Positions 48,697 to 57,789 of a DNA stretch of 64,000 nucleotides are shown in pieces. The stretch's first letter is position 1, and each line of letters opens with the position of its first letter. Below the pieces are notes generated by a model that worked only from the letters and a program-made list of their open reading frames with translations, had not been told where the DNA came from and made no database searches. The stretch is from Cryptosporangium aurantiacum (lineage in GTDB: Bacteria > Actinomycetota > Actinomycetes > Mycobacteriales > Cryptosporangiaceae). Location of the stretch: the NCBI RefSeq assembly GCF_900143005.1, contig NZ_FRCS01000004.1, forward strand, positions 434,001-498,000. Reading direction: 5' to 3'. A program made the position numbers and the translations under genes.

Positions 48697-50084
48697 TCGA
48701 GCCCCTCCTTGATGTCCTGGACCTGCTCCTGGCATTGCTTGGCCGCACCGGCCGGATCGACCTGGCCGCTGGTCATCGCGTTGACCGCCTTGGCCACCGG
48801 CAGCTCACCCAGGGTGGCGCCGACGAGACGACCCTCTCCTTGTTCGATGCCCCAGCGTCCGAACGTGTCGACGGAGGAGACCAGCTGGTCGACGAGCGCC
48901 GCCGGGTAAACGGTGTCGAGCGGAGCCTTCTTGTCGACGCCTGCGGGCAGCTTGCGCCAGGCGTCGACATAGGCGTTCTGGTTCGAGGAGTCACCGGTGC
49001 GGACCGGCACCTTGCCCTCCGGGGCCTGGGCGAGCCAGCGGGTGTACCCGTCGCCCATCATGAACTCGACGAACTTCTTCGCGTTCTCGGTCTGGGCGTC
49101 CGCGCCGATCGCCCACGAGACGATCTCGCCGAACTGCGCGGGCTTCGCACCGTCCGGGCCTTTGATCGCGGTGACGACGCCGGTGTTCTTCGCGAGGTAG
49201 GTCGGGTCGGCCTTGCACTGCGGGCAGTTCGGCAGCGCGTCGGCACGCAGGCCGGCCAGCTCGTCGAGCAGGAACGACGACCAGATCACCATCGCCGCGC
49301 GCCCGGAGAAGTAGGTCGCGCGGGTGGAGTCGACGCTCTGCGCGCCCTTCACCGAGCTGGTCTTGATCAGGTTGTCGTAGAACTCGAACGCGCCGACGCA
49401 CTTGTCGCTGTCGATCGCGACCTTGCCGCCGTCCTCGACCAGCTCGCAGTCGTTGCCGAGCGCGAGGTGCTCGAAGGTCTGCGCGGTGAAGCCGTCGTTA
49501 GCGACCGTGGCAGCCGTGATGCCCACCTGCCCGCCGGTCGTGAGCTTCTTCGCCGCGGCCGTGATCGCGTCGTAGGTCTCCGGCGCGGTGAGTCCGGCCT
49601 TCTGGAACAGGTCGGTGCGGTAGAAGAGCAGCTGCGCCCAGGCGTCGCTGGGGACGCCGAGCACCTTGTCGCCGTCCTTCGTGAGCGTGAGCGCCCGCTG
49701 GTTGAACGTGTCGGTGCCGAGCGAATTCAGCACGTCGCCTGCCGACCCGGTGTCGAGCAGCTCGTTCGCGTTCAGCGACCACAGCGCGGTGAGCGGCAGA
49801 GCGCCCATCACGTCGGGGAGGTCACCGCTGGCGGCCGCGGCGGTGACCAGCTTCGTGAACTGGTTCTCGTCGACACCGACGTACTTCACCTCGATGCCGG
49901 TGCTCTTCGTGAACTCGGCGATCACTTTCTGGGTCGCGGCCACCCGGTCGGCCTGGTTCTCCAGGCTCCAGACGGTCAGTGTGCCGTCACCGCCGTCCGA
50001 CGATCCGTCGTCCGAACAACCGGCTAGCACCGTCGCGCAGAGCAACGCGGCGAGAAGTGTGGCTATCCAACCGGGTCGGGTCAT
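48693..50084 (-). CDS. sugar ABC transporter substrate-binding lipoprotein
   Basis: 463 residues from an ATG at 50084 with AAGGAGTC upstream. The signal peptide ends in the lipobox L-A-G-C (Cys23). The mature protein is a CUT1-type binder: L-T-V-W-S-L-E-N-Q-A at the start, G-D-L-P-D-V-M near 92, Y-R-T-D-L-F-Q-K-A-G near 155 and A-A-M-V-I-W-S-S-F near 255. It leads the operon. Two close cysteines (N-C-P-Q-C) and another pair earlier may form disulfides. Confidence 0.93.
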   Translation of the reverse strand: MTRPGWIATLLAALLCATVLAGCSDDGSSDGGDGTLTVWSLENQADRVAATQKVIAEFTKSTGIEVKYVGVDENQFTKLVTAAAASGDLPDVMGALPLTALWSLNANELLDTGSAGDVLNSLGTDTFNQRALTLTKDGDKVLGVPSDAWAQLLFYRTDLFQKAGLTAPETYDAITAAAKKLTTGGQVGITAATVANDGFTAQTFEHLALGNDCELVEDGGKVAIDSDKCVGAFEFYDNLIKTSSVKGAQSVDSTRATYFSGRAAMVIWSSFLLDELAGLRADALPNCPQCKADPTYLAKNTGVVTAIKGPDGAKPAQFGEIVSWAIGADAQTENAKKFVEFMMGDGYTRWLAQAPEGKVPVRTGDSSNQNAYVDAWRKLPAGVDKKAPLDTVYPAALVDQLVSSVDTFGRWGIEQGEGRLVGATLGELPVAKAVNAMTSGQVDPAGAAKQCQEQVQDIKEGLE

Positions 50085-50473
50085 CGGAGACTCCTTCCGG
50101 GCAGCGAAGCAGCTGTTGAGGCGGCTGAGTGTCCACACAGAATCCCATCGATCGTTGGATTACTGGCGAGTAGCTCAGATTGCGTCGAAAGCGGTTAAGT
50201 GGTGCGTCTAAGAGCGAGCCCGGTCGAGACCACACCAGTGTCCGAAAACGCACCTCCCGTCACCCCCGCCCCACAGGCCTTGACAGTCTTGATTGGAACA
50301 GTTCTTGTCGCCTCAACCGTCACGCTGCTAGCGTCCGGCCGCAGGACCGTTCCGGGTCGGTCCTGCTATCGACGCACGGCACGGCGCACGCTCCCGGTGC
50401 CGACCCGGGCAGCCCATCCCGTGGCCCCCCGAACGGCGGGGAGACCGGTCAGTACCCGTCCGTGCGAGGTGCG
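50085..50473. other. 389-bp divergent promoter region between the sugar ABC operon and the conservon
   Basis: No gene is supported here. The core AACCGCTT (minus strand, 50196-50189), 105 bp upstream of the binding-protein start, matches the A-A-N-C-G-N-T-T half-palindrome of LacI-family operators, the usual regulators of such sugar importers. A perfect -35 TTGACA lies at 50280-50285 on the plus strand, but no good -10 follows at 16-19 bp. The conservon start at 50474 has only a short GAGGT before it. Confidence 0.35.
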
Positions 50474-53374
50474 ATGAAGTCCCGCAGCCGGTCCGTCCTG
50501 GCGAAGCTGATCTCCCTCCTCGCGCTGCCGCTGATCTCGCTGGTGGTGCTCTGGGGTATCGCCGCGAGCACGTCGATCGGGCCCGGCATCGATTTGTTGC
50601 GGGTCAACGACGAGGCGAGCGACGTCGTCACCCCGCTCCAGGACCTCGGCCGCGAACTCCGGGCCGAACGGCTGGAGTCGGTGATCGTCGTGGCGTCGCC
50701 CGAGCGGAGCACCGAACCGTTACGCGAACAGCGCGAGCGCACCGACCGCGCGCTGGCCCGGTTCCGCGACCGGGCGGTCAACGACGCCAGCACCGACGAG
50801 GTCCGCACGCGAATCGACGCGTTCCTCGACCGGCTCGAGAACCTCGACGAGCGGCGCGCGGCCATCGACCAGCGCGCGATCTCCCGCCTCGGCGTCGTGG
50901 ACTACTACACCGGCGCCCTGGACGTGACGCTCCCGATCGTCTTCGCGATCCCGCACCTGCCGGTCACCGCGTACGCGCTCCGGGCGAACGCCACCCTCGA
51001 GATCAACACCGCGATGGAGATCCAGAGCCAGGAGATGGCGGTGCTCGCCGGCGCCGCCGTCGCCGGACGGTTCGAGGGCGAGGAGTACACCAGGGCGGTC
51101 GAGCTGATCGGCGCCCAGCGACGCTTCTACACCGACGGCGTCCCCCAGCTCGACCCCGCCGACCAGGACGCCTACCAGGTCGTGACCGAGGGCGCGACCG
51201 CGCGCCTGATGGCCGGCATGGAGGACGCGGTGCTGCGGTCGGGCGGCGAAGGAACACCGCCGCCGATCGACGCGGACGACTGGATCAGCGGCTCCCGGGC
51301 GCTGTCCGCGCAGCTGACCGACTACAGCATCGACGTCAGCGAGCGGCTCTTCGACGACTTCCTGCCGACCGCGACCTGGGTCCTGGTCCGGGTGGCCATC
51401 GCCGGTCTGCTCGGCCTGATCGCGGTGATCGTGTCGATCATCGTCTCGATCCGGATCGGACGCTCGCTGGTGCGGGAGCTGGTCGGCGTCCAGCGGTCGG
51501 CGCTGAGCCTGGCCACCTACGAGCTGCCCGCGGTCGTGCGCCGCCTCCGAGCGGGCGAGAACGTCGACGTCAACGCCGAGGTGCAGCCGATGACCGGCTT
51601 CACGATCCGCGAGGTCGAGGGCGTCGCGAAGGCGATGGACGCCGCGCGGTCCACGGCCGTCGAGGTGGCGGTGGAGGAGGCTCAGCTGCGGCGGGGCGTC
51701 CGCGAGGTGTTCCTCAACCTGGCCAGGCGGAGCCAGGCGCTGGTGCACCGCCAGCTGACGTTGCTCGACACGATGGAGCGGCGGGAGAAGGACCCGGACG
51801 AGCTCAACGACCTGTTCCAGCTCGACCACCTCGCGACCCGGATGCGGCGGCACGCCGAGGACCTCATCGTCCTCTCCGGTGCGGCGCCCGGCCGTGGCTG
51901 GCGCAACCCGGTCCCGCTGATCGACGTCATGCGGGGCGCGGTCGCCGAGGTCGAGGACTACGCGCGGGTGCGGGTGGTGGGCGCCACCCGGGCGTCGCTG
52001 GCCGGCCGCGGCGTCAGCGACGTCATCCACTTGCTGGCCGAGCTGATCGAGAACGCGACGTCGTTCTCGCCGCCGCACACCACCGTGCACGTGTCCGGTG
52101 AGCTGGTGCCCGCCGGGTTCGCGATCGAGATCGAGGACCGCGGGCTGGGCATGCCCGCCGAGCAGCTGACCGAGGTGAACGCCCGGCTGGCGGACCCGCC
52201 GGAGTTCGACCTGCTCCGCAGCGAGCGGCTCGGCCTGTTCGTCGTCGGGCAGCTGGCGCGGCGGCACGACATCAAGGTCGTGCTGCGCGGTTCCCCGTTC
52301 GGTGGTACGACGGCGATCGTCCTGCTGCCCGCGGCGATGGTGGTCTCGCAGGAGAAGCTCGAGGTCCGGCGCCCGCCCGCGGTGGGGCCGGAGGACGAGG
52401 CGACCACGCTTCCGGCCGTTCCGGCCGGAAGCCCGCGAGTGCTGAGCATCGCGCCCGACCTGCCCGCTTCAGACACGTCGGACGCTGCGGTCGAGGCGAT
52501 CTCGGTGCTGAACGGAGGTCCGGCGAGCGGTACCGCCGAGCAGGGCACCTGGCAGCCGGTGACCGCCGCCGACGACGACTACATCCTCCGGGCCGCCGAG
52601 CAGCTCCGCGCGTCGGCCTCGGAGTCGTCGTTGCCGTCCGCGCCGGCCACGGAGCCGTTGCCGCCGGCGCCGGCGCTACCGCCTGTACCGCCGGCGGAGC
52701 CGGTGCCGCCGGTGTCCGCGCCGCCGCTCGCGCGGCGTGATCCCGGCGCCGGGTGGGAGCACCTATCCAGCCAGGGCCCGGATCCGCTCCCCCGCCGGGA
52801 GCGTCGCCGGCCGGAGCCGGCCGAACCCGCGTCGAACGCCGAGTGGGACGACGTCCGGCCGCGCGGTGTCGCACGGCCACCGCTGGCCAGCCGCGGCGCG
52901 CCCGCCGAGTCGTCCGCCGAGCCACCCGCGGAGCCCCCGGCCGATGCACTCGCGGCGCCTTCGCTCGCGGCGCCTTTGCTCGGGGGGCCGGTGCGGGTTG
53001 CCGACGCCGGTCCGGCGGCGGTCACTCCCGGTGGTCTACCCCGCCGAGTCCGGCAGGCGAACCTGGCCTCGCAGCTCCGCGACGGCTCGGGAATCCCGGA
53101 GGCGCCGATCGAACCGGCCTCCATGCGGTCCCCGGAGGAGATCCGCTCGGTGATGGCCTCCTACCAGCGCGGCTCCGTGCTGGGACGAACCGACGCCGCA
53201 CGTACGATCGACACCGCAGCACCTGCTCCCTCGCCTGTAGACAGTTCCGGGCCGGGCGCAGACGACAGCACATCCGGCCACGGTGGAGAGTCCTGGCCTC
53301 ACGAAGAGTCACGAACCGACGAAGTACCCGCCGGTAGTGGGTCGAACACCGGCACGCGGGAGGGCGAACGATGA
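50474..53374 (+). CDS. cvnA: conservon sensor kinase-like protein CvnA with NIT-type sensor
   Basis: 966 residues. A membrane helix at about 12-32 and another at about 295-320 enclose an extracytoplasmic helical nitrate/nitrite-sensing (NIT)-type domain. A HAMP-like region follows. The ATPase domain has the N box A-E-L-I-E-N-A-T-S-F-S, D-R-G-L-G-M and R-L-G-L-F-V-V-G-Q-L-A-R-R-H. The usual phospho-acceptor histidine motif is absent. The last 300 residues are Pro/Ala/Ser-rich and probably disordered. In Streptomyces, CvnA with CvnB-D forms a membrane complex resembling eukaryotic G-protein signalling. Its stop overlaps the cvnB start (ATGA). Confidence 0.9.
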   Translation: MKSRSRSVLAKLISLLALPLISLVVLWGIAASTSIGPGIDLLRVNDEASDVVTPLQDLGRELRAERLESVIVVASPERSTEPLREQRERTDRALARFRDRAVNDASTDEVRTRIDAFLDRLENLDERRAAIDQRAISRLGVVDYYTGALDVTLPIVFAIPHLPVTAYALRANATLEINTAMEIQSQEMAVLAGAAVAGRFEGEEYTRAVELIGAQRRFYTDGVPQLDPADQDAYQVVTEGATARLMAGMEDAVLRSGGEGTPPPIDADDWISGSRALSAQLTDYSIDVSERLFDDFLPTATWVLVRVAIAGLLGLIAVIVSIIVSIRIGRSLVRELVGVQRSALSLATYELPAVVRRLRAGENVDVNAEVQPMTGFTIREVEGVAKAMDAARSTAVEVAVEEAQLRRGVREVFLNLARRSQALVHRQLTLLDTMERREKDPDELNDLFQLDHLATRMRRHAEDLIVLSGAAPGRGWRNPVPLIDVMRGAVAEVEDYARVRVVGATRASLAGRGVSDVIHLLAELIENATSFSPPHTTVHVSGELVPAGFAIEIEDRGLGMPAEQLTEVNARLADPPEFDLLRSERLGLFVVGQLARRHDIKVVLRGSPFGGTTAIVLLPAAMVVSQEKLEVRRPPAVGPEDEATTLPAVPAGSPRVLSIAPDLPASDTSDAAVEAISVLNGGPASGTAEQGTWQPVTAADDDYILRAAEQLRASASESSLPSAPATEPLPPAPALPPVPPAEPVPPVSAPPLARRDPGAGWEHLSSQGPDPLPRRERRRPEPAEPASNAEWDDVRPRGVARPPLASRGAPAESSAEPPAEPPADALAAPSLAAPLLGGPVRVADAGPAAVTPGGLPRRVRQANLASQLRDGSGIPEAPIEPASMRSPEEIRSVMASYQRGSVLGRTDAARTIDTAAPAPSPVDSSGPGADDSTSGHGGESWPHEESRTDEVPAGSGSNTGTREGER

Positions 53375-53802
53375 CACAGACGGCGAGAGCCACCGGGGAA
53401 CTCAACTGGCTGCTGGACGACCTGGTCGACCGGGTGCCACACGCCAAGCAAGCCGTGCTGTTGTCCTCCGACGGCCTGCTGATCGGCGGATCGCGCGGCC
53501 TGAGCCGGGAGGACGGCGAGCACCTCGCCGCCGTCGCTTCGGGCTTCCAGAGCCTCGCGCGCGGAGCCGGCCGGTACTTCGGCGGCGGCGCCGTCCGTCA
53601 AACCATCATCGAGATGGAACAGGCGTTCCTGTTCGTCACCGCGGCCGGTCGTGGCGCGTGCCTGGCGGTCCTGGGCGACGCCGAGTCGGACGTGGGCCTG
53701 ATCGCGTACGAGATGGCGATGCTCGTGACCCGCGTCGGCACGTACCTGTCCACCTCGCCGCGGTCGGCGACGCAGAGCCAGGGTAAGGGTGACCAGATGT
53801 GA
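53371..53802 (+). CDS. cvnB: roadblock/LC7 domain protein CvnB
   Basis: 143 residues. The roadblock fold opens L-N-W-L-L-D-D-L-V-D-R-V-P-H-A-K-Q-A-V-L-L-S-S and continues with a G-L-S-R-E-D-G-E-H-L-A-A-V-A-S-G helix and V-R-Q-T-I-I-E-M. Roadblock proteins bind or regulate small Ras-like GTPases, here CvnD, as in MglA/MglB. Start and stop overlap the neighbours by four bases each, as expected for equimolar subunits. Confidence 0.93.
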   Translation: MTQTARATGELNWLLDDLVDRVPHAKQAVLLSSDGLLIGGSRGLSREDGEHLAAVASGFQSLARGAGRYFGGGAVRQTIIEMEQAFLFVTAAGRGACLAVLGDAESDVGLIAYEMAMLVTRVGTYLSTSPRSATQSQGKGDQM

Positions 53803-54173
53803 GACTCGGTCCGGGCGGTACGTGGTACGACCACGAGGCGGGGCCGGTCGTCCGGCCCTACGCGATGACCCGGGGGCGCACCCGTCCGGTGCAAGACCTG
53901 GACGTCGTCGCCCTGATCCTGAGTGTTCAGGACGCCGTCCCGGTGGGGGCCGGTTTCGAGCCGGAGCACACCGACATCCTCCAGGCAGCGCGGCGGCCGA
54001 TCTCGATCGCCGAGCTGGCCGCCCACCTCGACCTCCCGCTCGGCGTCGTGCGGGTCCTCATCGACGATCTGGTCGGTGCGGGCTGCGTCGTCGTCCGGCC
54101 GGCCCCGACCACGGCCGAGCTGCAGAATCGCCGACTGTTGGAGGCGGTGATCGATGGACTTCGGGCGATCTGA
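53799..54173 (+). CDS. cvnC: DUF742 protein CvnC
   Basis: 124 residues from a GTG at 53799. The sequence R-P-Y-A-M-T-R-G-R-T near residue 20 and the winged-helix-like C-terminus (I-S-I-A-E-L-A-A-H-L-D-L-P-L-G-V-V-R-V-L-I-D-D-L) are standard for DUF742. The domain mediates contact between conservon subunits. It overlaps cvnD by 20 bp. Confidence 0.93.
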   Translation: MRLGPGGTWYDHEAGPVVRPYAMTRGRTRPVQDLDVVALILSVQDAVPVGAGFEPEHTDILQAARRPISIAELAAHLDLPLGVVRVLIDDLVGAGCVVVRPAPTTAELQNRRLLEAVIDGLRAI

Positions 54174-54753
54174 GCAGCCGGGCGGGATCGAGGTCCCGCT
54201 CGCGATCAAGATCCTGGTGGCCGGTGGCTTCGGCGCCGGGAAGACCACGATGGTGGGGGCGCTGAGCGAGATTCCGCCGCTCTCCACCGAAGAGGTACTC
54301 AGCGACATCGGGATCGGCGTGGACGACGTCGCGGCGTCGGACCGCAAGGAGACGACGACCGTCGCGATGGACTTCGGGCGGATCACGCTCAAGGACGACC
54401 TGGTCGTCTACTTGTTCGGGACGCCAGGCCAGGACCGGTTCTGGTTCCTCTGGGACGAGTTGGCGAGCGGCGCGCTCGGGGCCGTCGTGCTGGCCGACAC
54501 CCGGCGGCTGACCGACTGCTTCCCGTCGATCGACTACTTCGAACGCAACGGGACGCCGTTCATCGTCGCGGTGAACTGCTTCCACAACGTGCAGGCGCAC
54601 ACGATCGCTGACATCGCGGCGGCGCTGGACCTGGACCCCGGCGTGCCGGTCGTGCTGTGCGACGCCCGCGACCGCCTCTCCAGCCGAGACGCGCTGGTCC
54701 GCCTGGTCCAACACGTGCTCCGCCTCGCCACCCCCGAGCCGGCGACCCGCTGA
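54154..54753 (+). CDS. cvnD: Ras-like GTPase CvnD
   Basis: 199 residues. The P-loop is G-G-F-G-A-G-K-T-T (about 24-32), switch II holds F-G-T-P-G-Q-D-R-F-W, and V-A-V-N-C-F takes the place of the N-K-x-D base motif, as in this family. It hydrolyses GTP and acts as the output of the CvnA-B-C complex. No cytochrome P450 (CvnE) gene follows; the next gene is a convergent flavoprotein. Confidence 0.93.
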   Translation: MDFGRSEQPGGIEVPLAIKILVAGGFGAGKTTMVGALSEIPPLSTEEVLSDIGIGVDDVAASDRKETTTVAMDFGRITLKDDLVVYLFGTPGQDRFWFLWDELASGALGAVVLADTRRLTDCFPSIDYFERNGTPFIVAVNCFHNVQAHTIADIAAALDLDPGVPVVLCDARDRLSSRDALVRLVQHVLRLATPEPATR

Positions 54754-54757
54754 GGCA

Positions 54758-54797
54758 GATTGCATTCGCGCGGCCTCTGGCCCGTCCTAATGCAATC
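54758..54797. terminator. dyad between the conservon and the convergent flavoprotein gene
   Basis: GATTGCATT (54758-54766) and AATGCAATC (54789-54797) are perfect nine-base arms with a 22-base loop. The right arm includes the stop of the flavoprotein gene. It is an A+T-rich stem for this genome and could serve both convergent transcripts or be a protein-binding site. Confidence 0.45.
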
Positions 54798-55977
54798 GGT
54801 TCGGGCGGCCGGTGAGCGTGCGCAGGATCAAGCGCACGGAGCGGTGTCTGGTGAGGCGGTCGAGGTTCGTCTCACCGGTGACCAGCCGGCGGAAGATACG
54901 CCAGGCGGGCGGTGCGCCCGCGATCGCCGCGTGGAACGCGCCGGGGCGTCGGCTGAACGCGTCGTAGAACTTTCGGCCGGCCCGCATCTCGGCGCCGAAC
55001 TCCCCCTCGATCGCGGCCGCGTACGCCGCGGTCGCCGCGGGCAGGTTCGCTGCGTCGGCGCGGGCGACCTCCACCGCCGACGCGCCGGCTAACGCGCCGG
55101 ACCGGAGCGCGTACGAGATTCCCTCTCGCGTCCAGGGCTCGAGCAGTCCGGCCGCGTCACCGGCGACCAGGACCCGATCGCGGAACACCGGTGAGTCCTC
55201 GGCCCGGCACCGGGTCAGGTGCCCGGACGACCGCAGCTCAGGGACGCCGGACAAGCCGAGGTGGTCGACGAACGACGCCAGGTACTCACGCGTGGCCGCG
55301 CCGTCGCCTCGCGCCGCGATCACGCCGACGGTCAGCGCGTCCCCCTTCGGGAACACCCAGCCGTACGAACCGGGCAGCGGCCCCCAGTCGATCAGGATCC
55401 GCCCCGCCCAGTCCCCGGCGGTCGCGTCCGGCCAGGCGAACTCGGTCTCCAGCCCGAGATCGACCTGGTCGAGCTGCACCCCCACGTAGGTGCCGGTCCG
55501 GCCCGACGTGCCGTCGGCGCCGACCACGGCTTTCGTCGTGATCTCCCCGGCGGAGGTGCGAATGCTCATCACCGCACCGTCGGCGGTGCGCGAGAGCCCG
55601 TTGACGGTGACGCCATCCTGCAGCTTCGCCCCGGCGTCCACCGCGGCGGCAGTCAGTGCCGCGTCGAGTTCGTCGCGGTAGACGAGGTGCACGAACGGCG
55701 AGCGGGCGCGCCAGGTGCGGCCGAGCCGGCCGTTCAACGTGAACGTGAACCGGTCGATGCGGTCGCGGACCGGCGCGGCGAAGCCCGCCGGGAGCGCCGC
55801 GCGGGACAGGCCGACCAGGCCGCCGCCGCACGTCTTGTACCGGGGCAGCACGCCGCGCTCCAGCAGCAGCACCCGGCAGCCCGCCTCGGCCGCGACCCGG
55901 GCTGCGGTGGCGCCGGCCGGCCCGGCGCCGATCACCGCGACGTCGCAGTCGGTCTCCGGGCCGGGGTGCGCTGTCAT
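54787..55977 (-). CDS. geranylgeranyl reductase family FAD-dependent oxidoreductase
   Basis: 396 residues. The FAD-binding motif is A-V-I-G-A-G-P-A-G-A-T-A-A (14-26), with L-L-L-E-R-G-V-L-P-R-Y-K-T-C-G-G-G-L, the family's second signature, at about 37-54. A third block, R-V-L-V-A-G-D-A-A-G-L-L-E-P-W-T-R-E-G-I near 280, binds the flavin. The family reduces prenyl chains of lipids, quinones or polyketide-like substrates. No prenyl synthase is adjacent, so the substrate is open. The ATG at 55977 is clear. Confidence 0.9.
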   Translation of the reverse strand: MTAHPGPETDCDVAVIGAGPAGATAARVAAEAGCRVLLLERGVLPRYKTCGGGLVGLSRAALPAGFAAPVRDRIDRFTFTLNGRLGRTWRARSPFVHLVYRDELDAALTAAAVDAGAKLQDGVTVNGLSRTADGAVMSIRTSAGEITTKAVVGADGTSGRTGTYVGVQLDQVDLGLETEFAWPDATAGDWAGRILIDWGPLPGSYGWVFPKGDALTVGVIAARGDGAATREYLASFVDHLGLSGVPELRSSGHLTRCRAEDSPVFRDRVLVAGDAAGLLEPWTREGISYALRSGALAGASAVEVARADAANLPAATAAYAAAIEGEFGAEMRAGRKFYDAFSRRPGAFHAAIAGAPPAWRIFRRLVTGETNLDRLTRHRSVRLILRTLTGRPNRLH

Positions 55978-56164
55978 GGCGCCACCGTACCGGCCCGGCC
56001 CGGTCCCTAAGAGCGGGTGAGGACGAGCCTAAAAACGGCCCTGCGGACGCCCGGGCGGGGCTGCGGCAGAGGACAGTCGAGCCTCATCTCGTTTCGACCA
56101 CGGGGATCCGGGCCATTTTCTGGTCAGCACATCGGCCGGCACGCGGCCTGGAAGGAGCACCACG

Positions 56165-56482
56165 GTGCTGAGCAGCGAGGAACGTCGACAGTTGTCGGCG
56201 ATCGAGGCGTGGATCGCGGCTGACGACCCGGCGTTCGCAGCCGGTCTGGCGGCCGGCCGCCCGCGTCCGCCGCGGCGGGACCGCCGGTGGCCGCTGCAGA
56301 TGGTGGTAGCGCTCGCTACCGGGCTCGCGATGTTCTCTCTGGTGGCCGGTCAGCCGGTCGGGCTGATGCTCGGGAGCGTGCTCGCGTGCGCGGCCGCGGT
56401 GGCCGACCAGCTACGCGCGCGGCGCAGGCACGGCACGCCAGGGGTGAGCCGTCGCGTTAACCGCGGCGCCGCGGATGCTTAA
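56165..56482 (+). CDS. DUF3040 membrane protein
   Basis: 105 residues from a GTG with AAGGAG upstream. The N-terminus L-S-S-E-E-R-R-Q-L-S-A-I-E-A-W-I-A-A-D-D matches DUF3040, a common actinobacterial family. Two hydrophobic segments (about 46-62 and 66-84) form a hairpin in the membrane. The function is unknown. It is followed by a possible terminator. Confidence 0.88.
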   Translation: MLSSEERRQLSAIEAWIAADDPAFAAGLAAGRPRPPRRDRRWPLQMVVALATGLAMFSLVAGQPVGLMLGSVLACAAAVADQLRARRRHGTPGVSRRVNRGAADA

Positions 56483-56556
56483 GACTCATTCAATTCACTC
56501 TCCGTGACACTGGACGTACCAGGCGCAGCGCTACCACCCTCGCCTCGGTTCTCCGC

Positions 56557-56571
56557 ACCGCTACCAGCGGT
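56557..56571 (+). terminator. short hairpin with T-run after the DUF3040 gene
   Basis: ACCGCT-ACC-AGCGGT followed by TTTGT lies 75 bp after the DUF3040 stop. It has a short stem but is one of the few places here with a proper T-run. The rest of the 251-bp gap up to 56733 has no gene I can support. Confidence 0.5.
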
Positions 56572-56733
56572 TTTGTCAGAGTTCTCTAGGTCGCCGCGCC
56601 TCACCGGCCTCATCCACAGCCTGGGCAGCACCCTCGGAACACCCAACTGCCTTCGGTACAGTTCCGGCGGATCTTCAGCCATCAACGCCGATCCCCGTTC
56701 GATGCGACGGCCACTCTCGGGAGGACACGCACA

Positions 56734-57789
56734 GTGACGCTCGCGGCTCGGCGGCGATTCCTCGTGATCGCCGTGACGATCTTCGCTGTGCTTTGGGCGG
56801 GGCTAGCGGCTTTACCGCAGTCAGCGCTCGCCGAACCGACGCCCGGGGCGTCGGAGGCACCGGGCGGCGGCGGTGTCGGCGACGACGAGGGCGGCACCGC
56901 GGCGCTCCGCAAGAAGCTCGACGAGGCCGCCAGCGGCTACAACAACGCCAAGGCGAAGGTCGCCGCCTCGAAGAAGCGGCAGAAGGCGCTGGTCGGCCAG
57001 ATCGCCACCACCGAGAAGAGGCTCGCGACGCTCACCGCCGACGCCCAGCGCCTCGGCGCCGAGGCGTACAAGGGCGGCATGCCCGACCCGCTCACTGTGC
57101 TGGCGAACTCCGCCTCGGCTGACGAGCTGATGGATCGCGCATCGTACGTCGACACGATCTCGCGGCAGACGAACTCGACGCTGCGCGAGCTGCGCGACAC
57201 CCAGCAGAAGCTCGCGAGCCAGCGCGCGCAGGTCGACCGGGAGCTGAAGACCCAGCAGGCGCAAGAGAAGACGATGGCCAAGCGCCGCGCGCAGGCCGAG
57301 GAGGCGCTGGTCGAGGCCGGCGGCGGTAACAACTCGGCCGGCTTCCTGAGCGGCACGTCCGCCGCCGCGCAGCCCGCGGCCCGCAACTCCGACGGCAGCT
57401 GGCCGACCGAGAGCTGCAGCATCGACGACCCGACGTCCGGCGGCTGCCTGACGCCCCGCATGCTGCACACGTACAACCAGGCCCGGAACGACGGCTTCAC
57501 CCGCTACACGCACTGCTTCCGGCAGGCGTCGTTCGGTGAGCACCCGAAGGGGCGTGCGTGCGACTTCGCGGCTGACAGCGGCGGCTTCGGTGGTACGGCT
57601 ACGGGCGACTCGAAGTCGTACGGTGACCGGCTCGCGGCGTGGGGTGTCGACAACGCCGACCGGCTCGGCGTGCTCTACGTGATCTGGTTCCGGCAGATCT
57701 GGTTACCCGGTAGCGGCTGGAAGTCCTACAGCGGTGACGGGACGCCGTCCGGCGACCACACCAACCACGTGCACATCTCAGTCCAGTAG
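56734..57789 (+). CDS. secreted coiled-coil protein with LAS-type peptidase-like C-terminus
   Basis: 351 residues from a GTG at 56734 with GGGAGGAC upstream. A signal peptide ends near A-L-A-E-P (about 34). Residues 55-195 form a coiled coil rich in Lys, Gln, Ala and Glu, like the helical hairpins of cell-wall hydrolase regulators. The C-terminal domain (about 225-351) has H-P-K-G-R-A-C-D-F and N-H-V-H-I, the H-x3-x2-D and H-x-H zinc-site spacing of D-Ala-D-Ala/lysostaphin-type peptidases. A role in peptidoglycan cleavage is inferred. Four cysteines flank the domain. Its end overlaps the GGDEF-EAL gene by 12 bp. Confidence 0.82.
   Translation: MTLAARRRFLVIAVTIFAVLWAGLAALPQSALAEPTPGASEAPGGGGVGDDEGGTAALRKKLDEAASGYNNAKAKVAASKKRQKALVGQIATTEKRLATLTADAQRLGAEAYKGGMPDPLTVLANSASADELMDRASYVDTISRQTNSTLRELRDTQQKLASQRAQVDRELKTQQAQEKTMAKRRAQAEEALVEAGGGNNSAGFLSGTSAAAQPAARNSDGSWPTESCSIDDPTSGGCLTPRMLHTYNQARNDGFTRYTHCFRQASFGEHPKGRACDFAADSGGFGGTATGDSKSYGDRLAAWGVDNADRLGVLYVIWFRQIWLPGSGWKSYSGDGTPSGDHTNHVHISVQ

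Noticed and set aside
50280-50310. Housekeeping promoter with perfect TTGACA before cvnA
   Set aside because: No acceptable -10 lies 16-19 bp downstream, so I list it only as a note in the intergenic region.
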